The translations under genes were made by a program, and so were the position numbers. The notes below the pieces were generated by a model. The model searched no databases and had not been told where the DNA came from. It saw only the letters and a list, made by a program, of their open reading frames with translations. Positions 41,881 to 50,466 of a DNA stretch of 64,000 nucleotides are shown here, in pieces. The stretch comes from Candidatus Leptofilum proximum (GTDB lineage: Bacteria; Chloroflexota; Anaerolineae; Promineifilales; Promineifilaceae), in the NCBI GenBank assembly GCA_016710325.1, contig JADJXK010000002.1, positions 2,976,001-3,040,000 of the forward strand. The letters are read 5' to 3'. Position 1 is the stretch's first letter. The number at the start of each line of letters is the position of its first letter.

Positions 41881-42294
41881 GAATTAATACATCCTAATTA
41901 TTTAGTCGTAGTTACTTTGGTGCGAGCCACATTTCGTTTACACTAACTCACACAACAGTCGCTTCAAAAAATTAAACGATGTGGGCAATATACACAAAAA
42001 TTTTGGTGGTGTCAACAATATTTTTGGTTTTCCGCCAAAAATTTGAAGCTTTGGGCCAAAATCGCTTCGATTTTTTGCCATTCTGGCCAAATTTGTCGTC
42101 TACATCTCGTCTTTTTGGGTCAGTGGCAATTAGGGGGCAATTAATTGTGCAGGTGGACAGCACCTATAGGTTTGTATAAACTAATTAATTCTGTTAGACG
42201 ATTGTCTAACGAGCCAATTAGAGCCTGGCTCCCTGTTAGATGCAGGATTTGGGGAACGGCCGTTTCCCCTCGTACTTTCTTGGAGGACAGATTT
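41881..42294. other. AT-rich divergent regulatory region (414 bases)
   Basis: The part from about 41960 to 42200 is markedly richer in A and T than its surroundings, with repeats of ccaaaaattt-type sequence and a ttggccaaaa/ttctggccaaa pair. No gene is supported. It separates the DUF2089 operon (-) from the exporter operon (+) and holds the palindrome at 42193-42210. Confidence 0.5.
42193..42210. promoter_or_regulatory. Palindromic operator candidate GTTAGAC-N4-GTCTAAC
   Basis: A perfect 7-4-7 palindrome about 85 bases upstream of the exporter ATG, with a further half-site (ctgttaga) at about 42232. TetR-type multidrug repressors use sites of this form; no such repressor gene is in the window, but DUF2089 is adjacent. 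Confidence 0.55.
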
Positions 42295-44070
42295 ATGAAG
42301 GAAGATGCAGTCTATCGACGATTGCTGGGGTATCTTAAACCCTATTGGAAGCAGTTATTTATCGCCTACTTCTCCATGCTCTTCGCCACCCTGCTCAATC
42401 TGTTTGTGCCGCAAATCATCAAAGACGCCATCGATAACGGGTTGGCCGCTGGCGAACCGCGTGCCCTGTTTGTGGCCGGTGGCATCATTTTGGGCATTGC
42501 CGTGGTGCGCGGCGGCGCCGGGTTTGGCCAGTTTTACTACGGCGAATGGCTCACCCACCGCGTCTCTTACGATCTGCGCAACCACTTCTACAACAGCGTG
42601 CAATCGCTGCCGTTCAGCTTTCACGATCGTACCCTCACCGGCGATTTAATGAGCCGGGCCACCAGCGACATCTCTGAAACGGAGCGTTTTGTGGGCACCG
42701 GGCTGATGGGGCTGATCTCCACCATTTTGCTGCTGCTGGGCGTCATTGTGGCCATGCTGCTGGAATCGGTGCAGCTTTCCCTATTGGGCCTCATCCCCGT
42801 GCCGCTGCTCATTTATGCCACCATCCGCTTTGGCAACACGGTGCGCCCCATGTTCAACCTCATCCAGGAGCAGATGGGCACGCTCTCGTCTACCATGCAA
42901 GAAAGCATGACGGGCATCAACGTGGTGAAGGCGTTTGCCCGCGAACCACACGAGTTGGCCAAGTTTGACCAGCAAAACAACGAATGGTTTGACCGCCGCT
43001 ACGGCCTGATCAAAGTATGGGCCAATAACTGGCCGCTGTTTACTTTTTTGGTGGCCGCCTCCATCTTCTTACTGCTCTGGTTTGGTGGTCCGGCCGCGCT
43101 GGAAGGGCAAATCACGGTGGGATCGCTGTTTGCCCTCATTTCTTACGTGCTGATGCTGGGTGGGCCGGTGCAGCGGCTGGGCTTTTTGGTGAACCTGGCG
43201 GCCACAGCCGGTGCCAGCGCCCAGCGCGTCTTCGACATTATCGACACCCCTAGTGAGATCGAAGAGCGAGAAGACGCCGTCTCGCTGCACCGCCTGGACG
43301 GCGCAGTTACTTTCGAAAATGTCCACTTTGCCTACCGGGAGGATCGTCCCATTCTGGCCGAGATTTCCTTCCATGCTGAACCGGGCCAGACAATTGCCCT
43401 GATTGGCCCCACCGGTTCCGGCAAATCGTCGGTGACCAACCTGATTCCGCGCTTTTACGATCCTACTGAAGGGCGGATTCTGGTCGATGGCGTGGATGTG
43501 CGGGATGTGCAGGTGCAGTCGCTGCGACGGCAGATTGGCATTGTGCTGCAGGATCCGTTTTTGTTTAGCCAGACCGTGGGGGAGAACATTGCTTACGGCC
43601 GTCCTCATGCCAGCATGGATGAAATTATCGCCGCCGCCAAAGCAGCCCGTGCTCACGGCTTCGTAAGCGAGATGCCAGACGGGTACGACACCCGCGTGGG
43701 CGAACGCGGTGTGACGCTCAGCGGTGGGCAAAAGCAGCGCGTGGCCATTGCCCGCGCCCTGCTCACCGACCCACGCATCTTGATTTTGGACGATTCAACG
43801 AGCAGCGTCGATACCGAAACGGAGCATCTCATCCAGGAGGCGCTGGCGGTGTTGATGGAAGGCCGCACCACGTTTGTCATTGCCCAGCGGCTGCTGACGC
43901 TGAAAAACGCCGACCAGATTCTGGTGTTGGACAACGGCCGAATCGTGCAGCGCGGCACCCACCAGCAGCTCCTGGCCGAAGGCGGCCTGTACCGTGAGAT
44001 TTACGACTTGCAGTTGAAAGACCAGGAAGCATTTGTTGCCCTGGAAGCGGAAATGGAGGGCAAAGCCTGA
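42295..44070 (+). CDS. ABC exporter half-transporter, subunit with degenerate ATP site
   Basis: 591 residues: six-helix membrane domain (about 1-320) and ATPase (about 345-591). Walker A GPTGSGKSS and signature LSGGQKQRVAIARAL are intact. But Walker B reads LILDDSTSSVD, with Asp in place of the catalytic Glu, and the switch His is Gln (FVIAQRLLTL). This is exactly the degenerate pattern of the non-hydrolysing subunit in heterodimeric exporters such as TM287/288 or BmrCD. It exports drugs or lipids together with the next gene, whose ATG overlaps its stop. ATG at 42295 follows ggagg; an upstream frame to 42145 is not supported. Confidence 0.93.
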   Translation: MKEDAVYRRLLGYLKPYWKQLFIAYFSMLFATLLNLFVPQIIKDAIDNGLAAGEPRALFVAGGIILGIAVVRGGAGFGQFYYGEWLTHRVSYDLRNHFYNSVQSLPFSFHDRTLTGDLMSRATSDISETERFVGTGLMGLISTILLLLGVIVAMLLESVQLSLLGLIPVPLLIYATIRFGNTVRPMFNLIQEQMGTLSSTMQESMTGINVVKAFAREPHELAKFDQQNNEWFDRRYGLIKVWANNWPLFTFLVAASIFLLLWFGGPAALEGQITVGSLFALISYVLMLGGPVQRLGFLVNLAATAGASAQRVFDIIDTPSEIEEREDAVSLHRLDGAVTFENVHFAYREDRPILAEISFHAEPGQTIALIGPTGSGKSSVTNLIPRFYDPTEGRILVDGVDVRDVQVQSLRRQIGIVLQDPFLFSQTVGENIAYGRPHASMDEIIAAAKAARAHGFVSEMPDGYDTRVGERGVTLSGGQKQRVAIARALLTDPRILILDDSTSSVDTETEHLIQEALAVLMEGRTTFVIAQRLLTLKNADQILVLDNGRIVQRGTHQQLLAEGGLYREIYDLQLKDQEAFVALEAEMEGKA

Positions 44071-46004
44071 TGACCAATCAACAAAAGCCGCAGAAAAACG
44101 GGCGCAGCAACGGCCGTTCCCCGCAAAAAGAGTTCGACCCCCGCATCGGCATGGAAGAGCAGGAAAGGCAGGACCGCGAAGAGCGCATTCGGGCGCTGCT
44201 GCGAGAAGACAGTGACGACGATTTGTTGGGCAAGGCGTACGACGGCCGTCTGGTGCGAAGATTGTTGGGGTATATGCGGCCGTATCTGCCCAAGCTCATT
44301 ATGGCCATTGTGCTCATGGTCAGCAGCTCCTTGCTGGCCGTGGTCCAGCCTTCGATTGTGGGCCAGGCCATCGACGATGGCATCCGCGCCGGGGAATTTG
44401 ACACCCTGCGGCTGTGGACCGGGTTGTTTGCCGCGGCGGCCGTTGGCGAATGGATCACCAACCGCTTCCGCATCGCCATCATGGCCTACGTGGGCACCAA
44501 GGTGGTGGCCGATTACCGCAGCGACCTCTTCCGCCACCTGCACACGCTGTCGCTCAACTTCCACAACAACTACAGCGTTGGCCGCCTGATGAGCCGCCTC
44601 ATCAGCGATGTCGGCGTGCTGCAAGACTTCATCACCTGGTCCATCACCGGCCTGTTCCGCTCCTTCTTCACGCTGGCGGGCATCATTATTGCCATGCTGA
44701 TTTTGAATTGGCGGCTGGCCCTGGTGACCTTTGCCGTGCTGCCGCTGATGGTGGCGCTGACCAACTACTGGCGCCTGCGCGTGCGCGGCGCCTACCGGGC
44801 CACCCGGCAGCGGCTGTCGCTCATCAACGGCTACCTGAATGAATCCATTTCCGGCATTCGTGTTACCAAGAGCTTCATCCGCGAGGCCAAAAACAGCCAG
44901 CACTTTGACGATCTCAACTACTCCTTCTTCGACGCCAACGTCGACGCCAGCCGCCTGACGGCCATCTTCTTTCCCGGCGTTGATTTTATGGGGTCGCTGG
45001 CCACGGCGCTGGTGGTGGGTGTGGGCGGCTGGCTGGTGCTGGGCGACGCGCTGACCACCGGTACGTTGGTCGCCTTTGTGCTGTACATCGACCGCTTTTT
45101 TGACCCGATTCGGGAACTGGCCCAACGGTACAACACCTTCCAGGCCACCATGGCCGCCAGCGAGCGGGTGTTTGGCCTGCTAGACACGCCTTCTGACCTG
45201 CTGGATGCACCCGACGCGGTGGAACTGCCGCCGGTGCAGGGCAATGTCACCTTCCAGGACGTGAAGTTTAGCTACCAGGACGGCGTGCCGGTGCTGCAAG
45301 GCATTACGCTGAAGGCCAAACCGGGCCAGCGCGTTGCCCTGGTAGGCGAGACCGGCGCGGGCAAAAGTACGATCATCCGCCTCATCTCCCGCTTCTTCGA
45401 CATCACCGACGGGTCATTGACGATTGACGGACACGAGGTGAGCCAGGTGACGCAGGCCAGCCTGCGTTCGCAGCTGGGCATCGTTTTGCAGGACACGTTT
45501 CTGTTTACGGGCACCATCCAAGAGAACATTCGTTACGGCCGTCTCTATGCCACAGATGAAGAAGTGAGGGCTGCAGCAACGGCCGTTGGCGCCGACGACT
45601 TTATCCGCAAGCTGCCGGAAGGCTACCACACCGAAGTGGGCGAAAACGGCGTCAACCTCAGCGTGGGCCAGCGGCAGATCCTCTCCTTCGCCCGCGCCCT
45701 GCTGGCCAATCCGCGCATCCTCATTTTGGATGAAGCCACCAGCAGCGTAGACACCACCACGGAAAAGGTGATCCAGCGAGCGCTGGATACCCTCATGGAA
45801 GGGCGCACCAGCTTTGTCATCGCCCACCGGCTGAGCACGATTGTGGGGGCAGACCAGATTGTGGTGCTGGATCACGGCCGCATCGTCGAGCAAGGCACCC
45901 ATGAAGAGCTGCTGGCGCAAAAAGGGCGCTACTATAACCTGTACACCATGCAGTGGGCGGCCCAGAAAGTCAAGACAACCCAGGAACAGTTCAGCCAGAA
46001 TTAG
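44070..46004 (+). CDS. ABC exporter half-transporter, catalytic subunit
   Basis: 644 residues. The N-terminal 65 residues are charged and cytoplasmic, then a six-helix membrane domain and ATPase. Walker A GETGAGKST, Walker B LILDEATSSVD and switch His FVIAHRLSTI are intact, but the signature is LSVGQRQILSFARAL, with the first Gly of LSGGQ changed to Val. In a heterodimer, this signature faces the degenerate Walker B of the partner, so both lesions fall in one ATP site and the other site stays complete. Start overlaps the previous stop (ATGA-type junction), so the subunits are made in equal amounts. A terminator follows at 46030. Confidence 0.94.
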   Translation: MTNQQKPQKNGRSNGRSPQKEFDPRIGMEEQERQDREERIRALLREDSDDDLLGKAYDGRLVRRLLGYMRPYLPKLIMAIVLMVSSSLLAVVQPSIVGQAIDDGIRAGEFDTLRLWTGLFAAAAVGEWITNRFRIAIMAYVGTKVVADYRSDLFRHLHTLSLNFHNNYSVGRLMSRLISDVGVLQDFITWSITGLFRSFFTLAGIIIAMLILNWRLALVTFAVLPLMVALTNYWRLRVRGAYRATRQRLSLINGYLNESISGIRVTKSFIREAKNSQHFDDLNYSFFDANVDASRLTAIFFPGVDFMGSLATALVVGVGGWLVLGDALTTGTLVAFVLYIDRFFDPIRELAQRYNTFQATMAASERVFGLLDTPSDLLDAPDAVELPPVQGNVTFQDVKFSYQDGVPVLQGITLKAKPGQRVALVGETGAGKSTIIRLISRFFDITDGSLTIDGHEVSQVTQASLRSQLGIVLQDTFLFTGTIQENIRYGRLYATDEEVRAAATAVGADDFIRKLPEGYHTEVGENGVNLSVGQRQILSFARALLANPRILILDEATSSVDTTTEKVIQRALDTLMEGRTSFVIAHRLSTIVGADQIVVLDHGRIVEQGTHEELLAQKGRYYNLYTMQWAAQKVKTTQEQFSQN

Positions 46005-46029
46005 CTCAAGGGGCCAACCGGTAAAAGGA

Positions 46030-46060
46030 AAAAGCGCACCCGCCAGGGATGCGCTTTTTT
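46030..46060 (+). terminator. Rho-independent terminator of the exporter operon
   Basis: AAAAGCGCA pairs with TGCGCTTTT around cccgccaggga-type loop, followed by further T. Confidence 0.88.
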
Positions 46061-46147
46061 GTTCAATTTAGGGGAGTCGAAACAGCTTCAGATTGGGTCA
46101 AGCTTGAAGATTGGCCCAATCCCAGCAAGTAAATTTTAGCCGGTTGC

Positions 46148-47149
46148 TCAGCTGCCTGGAATTTGCAGCGTCTGGCCCACGTAGATGACGTAGGGCGACG
46201 TCAGGTTGTTGGCTTCGGCAATGGCTGGCCAGGCAACGCCGTACTGCAAGGAAATGAGGAACAGCGTTTCGCCCGGTTTTACTACGTGCGAAAAAGCAGG
46301 CGCTGGTCCCGGTGTGTTAACTGGAATTTTCAGCTCGCTGCCCACGGTGATCATGTTCGGATTGACCAGCCCATTCGCTTCGGCAATTTGCACCCAGCTG
46401 ATGCCAAAGCGCAGGCCGATACGATACAAATTGTCGCCTGGCTGCACGATGTAGGTCGTTTCCGTCTGCGGCGACGGCGTGGGGGTGGGGTTTGAGCTAC
46501 CCGGCAGCGTGAGCACCTGGCCGACGGTCAGCACGTTAGGGTTCGCCAGGTTGTTGGCATTGGCAATCGCCACCCAGGAAATGCCATATTTGAGGCCGAT
46601 GCGGTACAGATTTTCACCGGCAGCCACCGTGTGGGTGGCGGGAATGGTTGTGGTGGTTGTGGTGGTTGTGTCCGTAGTTGTATCGGTGGCCGTATCGCCT
46701 GCGGCCGTATCATCAGTGGTTGTGTCACCAGCGGCCGTATCTTCACCTGTGGTGTCGCCAACGCCGCCACCTGCTTCGCTGCTGTCATCTTGCGTCTCGC
46801 CGCCGGTGTCGGTTGTTGTATCGCCGCCGGTATCGGTTGTCGTATCACCGCCCGTGTCCGTAGCGGTGTCGCCTGTACCGGTATCGGTGGTGTCACCAGC
46901 CGTATCGCCCGTTGTGTCACCCGTCGTGTCTCCTGTTGTGTCGCCTGCGGTGCCGTCAGTCGTACCAGTATCGGTAGTTGTGTCTCCGCTGGTATCCACA
47001 CCGCCGCCCACATTAGGATCCTGGACCTGGTCATTTTGGTTAGTGGTGTCCTCATCTGTGCCACCAAGCGGCCGTTCGCAGGCAACCACAAAAAAACTGA
47101 TGACAATCAATAATGTGAATAAACTCAATAAACGCCGCTGGGAAACCAT
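46148..47149 (-). CDS. LysM lipoprotein with long Thr/Asp/Gly linker
   Basis: 333 residues. Lipoprotein signal LIVISFFVVACERP puts the lipid Cys near residue 24. Residues about 30-170 are nearly all Thr, Asp and Gly in GDTT/TDTGG-type repeats, a flexible and negatively charged spacer. Three LysM modules follow (about 172-220, 232-280, 288-333): HTVAAGENLYRIGLKYGISW, YIVQPGDNLYRIGLRFGISW and HVVKPGETLFLISLQYGVAW. There is no catalytic domain, so it probably binds peptidoglycan or another glycan from a membrane anchor. A minus-strand promoter is at 47280-47308. The antisense frame of the spacer is also open, a side effect of its composition. Confidence 0.88.
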   Translation of the reverse strand: MVSQRRLLSLFTLLIVISFFVVACERPLGGTDEDTTNQNDQVQDPNVGGGVDTSGDTTTDTGTTDGTAGDTTGDTTGDTTGDTAGDTTDTGTGDTATDTGGDTTTDTGGDTTTDTGGETQDDSSEAGGGVGDTTGEDTAAGDTTTDDTAAGDTATDTTTDTTTTTTTTIPATHTVAAGENLYRIGLKYGISWVAIANANNLANPNVLTVGQVLTLPGSSNPTPTPSPQTETTYIVQPGDNLYRIGLRFGISWVQIAEANGLVNPNMITVGSELKIPVNTPGPAPAFSHVVKPGETLFLISLQYGVAWPAIAEANNLTSPYVIYVGQTLQIPGS

Positions 47150-47279
47150 CTCTTACCTCCACAAAAGTGACGATTTACTCAACAGCACCGTATGCGCCCT
47201 GGTACCGCTGAGTGGGTTGGTTATACAAGCTTTTCCTGAAAATTGACCCTCTTACATTAACATAACCAATTGTTTGCTT

Positions 47280-47308
47280 ACTATAGCACGTTCCCTGCTT
47301 TACGTAAA
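47280..47308 (-). promoter_or_regulatory. Promoter of the LysM lipoprotein gene
   Basis: Minus strand: TTTACG, 17-bp spacer, then TG-C-TATAGT (extended -10), about 130 bases before the start codon. Confidence 0.5.
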
Positions 47309-47381
47309 GTTATTTATGGACCCATTTTGGACCGGTTTGGTGCTTTATGGCATGCTTATTTAACGATTGGCCCGTCGGCTA

Positions 47382-47390
47382 TGCTATAAT
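47382..47390 (+). promoter_or_regulatory. Extended -10 promoter for the receiver/GAF gene
   Basis: TGCTATAAT, a perfect extended -10 element; no good -35 box, which such promoters do not need. A transcript from here would have a leader of about 380 bases. Confidence 0.5.
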
Positions 47391-47449
47391 CGCAAGCAGC
47401 GTTGGCAAACTCAACCGAACATTTACTGAAATTTTACCTTCGCGCGTTA

Positions 47450-47560
47450 AGCAAAAGCGGGAAAGTTTTTGAAATGAGGAAAGCTTGATTTGCCCGCTTT
47501 TACTCAAGTAATTGGCAGATTTGAAGCGAATCTATTTTCAAAAACTTTCTGCCAATTACC
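47450..47560 (+). ncRNA. Structured leader with interleaved inverted repeats
   Basis: The 627-base gap 47150-47776 has no gene but holds three perfect pairings. (1) AAAAGCGGG 47453-47461 with CCCGCTTTT 47493-47501. (2) GTAATTGGCAGA 47508-47519 with TCTGCCAATTAC 47548-47559. (3) GAAAGTTTTTGAAA 47461-47474 with TTTCAAAAACTTTC 47536-47549. Pairing 3 joins the loop of hairpin 1 to the 3' side of hairpin 2, so it is either a loop-loop contact or an alternative fold. It lies downstream of the extended -10 at 47382 and upstream of the signalling gene, where a switch or attenuator would sit. I recognise no known family. Confidence 0.4.
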
Positions 47561-47776
47561 TAGGTCTGGTGTATGCTCTAAAGGCAACACAACTGGCTGC
47601 AACCTATCGCAACCAAAGCATACGGAACAATGTTAAACGCGCCGTCACTTAATAACCCGCGTAAGAATGTTCGCTTAAGGTCCTATTCATACGGCCGTAT
47701 CCACACGGCATCCATTTGTTACCTAGCACACACTGGGGTTCGGCCAACCTAACCTTTTCTTCAGAAAGTAAACTTT

Positions 47777-49924
47777 ATGAGTGGTGAGTTCATTCTCGTA
47801 ATCGACGATAGTCGAGAAATTGTGAAACATTTAGCCGAGACGGTGCTGCCTTCCTTCGGCTACCGCACCTTACACGCCTACGATGGCCAAACTGGCCTGG
47901 AACTCATCCGTGAAAAAGACCCCGATCTGGTCATGCTGGACTTTAATCTGCCGCAGATGACCGGGCTAGACGTGCTGCAGCAGATGGCCCAGGAATCGCT
48001 CAAAACCCCCGTGGTGCTGATGACGGGCTATGGGTCGGAACTCAGCGCCATCGAAGCTTTCCGCCTGGGCGCCAAAGATTACATCATTAAACCGTTCACC
48101 GTGGACGAGATTGTAGAAACGATTGATCGGGCCCTGGCAGAAACGCGCCTCCTGCACGATAAGGCGGAGCTGGCGGAGCAAATTCGCCGCCTGAAGGTGG
48201 AAATGAGCCGCCAGAGCAACGAAATGCGCACGCTGTCTAACATCGGCAAGGCAATCACGACCCTGCTGAGCGTGGATGAGGTGCTGCAGCGTGTGCTGGA
48301 AGCCGCCACCTACCTGACCAACGCCGAAGAAAGCACCATCTGGCTGCCGGATGATGAGGGGAAACATTTACGGCCGTATGACCGCCAAACCCAGCTCCAC
48401 ACCAACAACAAAGGGCCCATCCTGCCCCTGGCCGACTCCCCGGCCGGTGAAGTGATGCAGTCGGGACGGCCGTTGCGCCATTCATCGATGGCCGGGCAGG
48501 GCATGAAGGTTAAAACTGGTTACTATGCCCGTGCCGTGCTCTATGTGCCGCTCCAGCTGCGCGGCATCAACCTGGGCGTTTTGGGCGTCAGCAACCGCTC
48601 CGCCTACCGTGCCTTCAGCAAACAAGACGAATTTTTGCTCTCCTTCCTGGCCGACTTTGCCGCCATTTCCCTGGAAAATGCCCGTGTTTTCCAGGCGGCC
48701 GATCAGGCGCTGGCGGCCCGGCTGGAGGAACTAAACACCCTCATCCATATCACCCAAACTATCACCGCGTCGCTTGATTTACAAGAGGTGATTCATCTAA
48801 CAATCCAGCAGGTCCATGACAGCTGGGAAATTGAGGCGTCTTCCCTGTGGCTGTTGAATGAAGCCAGCCAAACCTTGCGGGTGCTGACAAATGTTGGAAC
48901 GGCCGTTGAAATGGTGGAAAAGCTGGAACTTACCCTGAAACAGGGTATTGTGGGCAAGGTGGTGCGCACCGGCAAACCAATCTATACCAACGATGTGGCC
49001 CACCACGAGGATCATTTTCACCAGGCCGATGTGCAAACGGGCTTCAAAACGCGCTCGCTGCTGTGTGTGCCGCTTATTTTCCGGGGCAAGGTGGTGGGCG
49101 CCATGCAGCTGCTCAACAAGATCGATGGCGACTTCCATGAGGGGGACCTGGAACGCGCCCGGGCAATTGCCGCGGCCATTGCTATCGCCGTGAGCAACGC
49201 TTTGCTGTTCGACGAGGCTGAGACACGCAAGCAGGCAATGGAACAGGCCAAAAGTCACTTTCTCACCAGTCTGGCCGAGGATTTAAACAAACCGCTGCAC
49301 CAGCTCAGCGACATGGCGTCTCAACTGGGCGAGACCGGACCACTAAACCGGGAGCAGGCCCGCCTGTCCCGCCATATTCTCCAGGCCAGCGACCAGATGA
49401 GGCAGCTGCTATCTGGGCTGATTGACCTGGCTTTGGGCAACGGCCGTTCCGCACCCAGTCAACAACCCTGTGACCTGCTCAGTATCGTAACCGATGTCGT
49501 CCAAAGTTTGCAGCCAGAGGCCGACGCCAAAAATGTGTCTGTGCAGTTAACGGCCGATTCCAACCAGTACCAGGTAATCGGCGATCCGGCCCAGCTGCAT
49601 CACGCCGTGAGCTGCCTGGTGGAAAATGCTGTCAAACAATCACCCCCGGAAGAAAAAGTGCAGATAACGCTGGAAGCTCAGCCCGAACACGTGCTGCTCC
49701 AGGTACATGATCGACGACCGGGCATCACCCAAAGCAGTTTCCCGCACGTTTCGCCAAAGTCTTACCGGGAACAGGCGCCCGATGAAACCAACAGCGGCCT
49801 GGGTTTAGCCCTCACCCAATCCATTGCCGATCTGCATGGTGGCCAGCTGTGGGCGGAAAGCCGCGTCAACCAGGGCAGCACGTTTTATCTTGAGCTGCCG
49901 CTCGGACAAACCACACCCTCTTGA
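47777..49924 (+). CDS. Receiver-GAF-GAF protein with degenerate histidine-kinase module
   Basis: 715 residues. The receiver domain (1-120) is complete: Asp10-Asp11, phospho-acceptor Asp55 in VMLDFNLPQ, Lys105 in DYIIKPF. Two GAF domains follow (about 150-305 and 330-480). The C-terminal part looks like a histidine kinase, but the H-box reads FLTSLAEDLNKPL, with Glu where the phospho-accepting His should be. The ATPase part has the N-box LVENAVKQSP and G2 SGLGLAL, but G1 reads DRRPGI, with an Arg for the first Gly. Phosphotransfer is therefore unlikely. It may be a pseudokinase sensor whose output follows phosphorylation of the receiver. No signal peptide; cytosolic. Only GAF ligands could bring in a signal. 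Confidence 0.85.
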   Translation: MSGEFILVIDDSREIVKHLAETVLPSFGYRTLHAYDGQTGLELIREKDPDLVMLDFNLPQMTGLDVLQQMAQESLKTPVVLMTGYGSELSAIEAFRLGAKDYIIKPFTVDEIVETIDRALAETRLLHDKAELAEQIRRLKVEMSRQSNEMRTLSNIGKAITTLLSVDEVLQRVLEAATYLTNAEESTIWLPDDEGKHLRPYDRQTQLHTNNKGPILPLADSPAGEVMQSGRPLRHSSMAGQGMKVKTGYYARAVLYVPLQLRGINLGVLGVSNRSAYRAFSKQDEFLLSFLADFAAISLENARVFQAADQALAARLEELNTLIHITQTITASLDLQEVIHLTIQQVHDSWEIEASSLWLLNEASQTLRVLTNVGTAVEMVEKLELTLKQGIVGKVVRTGKPIYTNDVAHHEDHFHQADVQTGFKTRSLLCVPLIFRGKVVGAMQLLNKIDGDFHEGDLERARAIAAAIAIAVSNALLFDEAETRKQAMEQAKSHFLTSLAEDLNKPLHQLSDMASQLGETGPLNREQARLSRHILQASDQMRQLLSGLIDLALGNGRSAPSQQPCDLLSIVTDVVQSLQPEADAKNVSVQLTADSNQYQVIGDPAQLHHAVSCLVENAVKQSPPEEKVQITLEAQPEHVLLQVHDRRPGITQSSFPHVSPKSYREQAPDETNSGLGLALTQSIADLHGGQLWAESRVNQGSTFYLELPLGQTTPS

Positions 49925-50114
49925 AAAACTGCTGCTCCCAGTTCAATATGCAGGCGGCAGCAACCCCCAATGCTTTTTCACCGCCGACTTGACCTAGCTA
50001 AACAGCCATGAAGATGACACAAAACAGAGGATGGGTAGAATCAAGGAGTGCAGGGCACGCCGCACGATGGAAAATGGCGTACACAAACTACGGCTATGGA
50101 GGCATAACACAACC

Positions 50115-50426
50115 ATGAATTGGCAATCATTTTTGATTGGCGTCGGTATCGGATTAACCAGCGCCATCGTCGGAGCCATCGTTGAATATTTGATTGTGAG
50201 GCGGCAAGGGGAGCAGCAAACGGAGCGGCTGCCGGGCTGCATGCTGCTGGTGTCTGGCGCATTGGGCGGCGTGGGCATAGTGGCTATTGGCGTTTCCCTC
50301 ATCACCTCTGGCGAGGTGGTACGGATGCTCATTACCGGCCTGGGTGTGGGCGTCGGTTTTTTCGGCGGCTTTATTTTGATGATGGCGGCCTGGTTTATTC
50401 TCAACCGGCCGACCAGCGACAAGTAA
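50115..50426 (+). CDS. Small integral membrane protein
   Basis: 103 residues with three hydrophobic helices: FLIGVGIGLTSAIVGAIVEYLIV (about 5-27), MLLVSGALGGVGIVAIGVSLI (42-62) and MLITGLGVGVGFFGGFILMMAAWFIL (71-96). The Gly-rich packing and short loops suggest a compact bundle. No family is recognised. The ATG at 50115 has ggagg 12 bases upstream; the longer frame from 50031 adds a basic stretch without hydrophobic character and is less likely. It follows the GAF protein by 190 bases of gene-free sequence and may be expressed separately. Confidence 0.65.
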   Translation: MNWQSFLIGVGIGLTSAIVGAIVEYLIVRRQGEQQTERLPGCMLLVSGALGGVGIVAIGVSLITSGEVVRMLITGLGVGVGFFGGFILMMAAWFILNRPTSDK

Positions 50427-50466
50427 GCAGAAAGAATGTTTCTCGGCGACGGCCGTACTTGTGACC

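Noticed and set aside
42145..42294. 50-residue N-terminal extension of the first exporter subunit
   Set aside because: The strong ggagg and ATG at 42295 match the normal exporter N-terminus; the extension covers the palindromic operator.
46479..47246. 255-codon open frame on the plus strand, rich in Val and Ser
   Set aside because: It is the antisense of the Thr/Asp/Gly spacer of the LysM lipoprotein and has no start signal.
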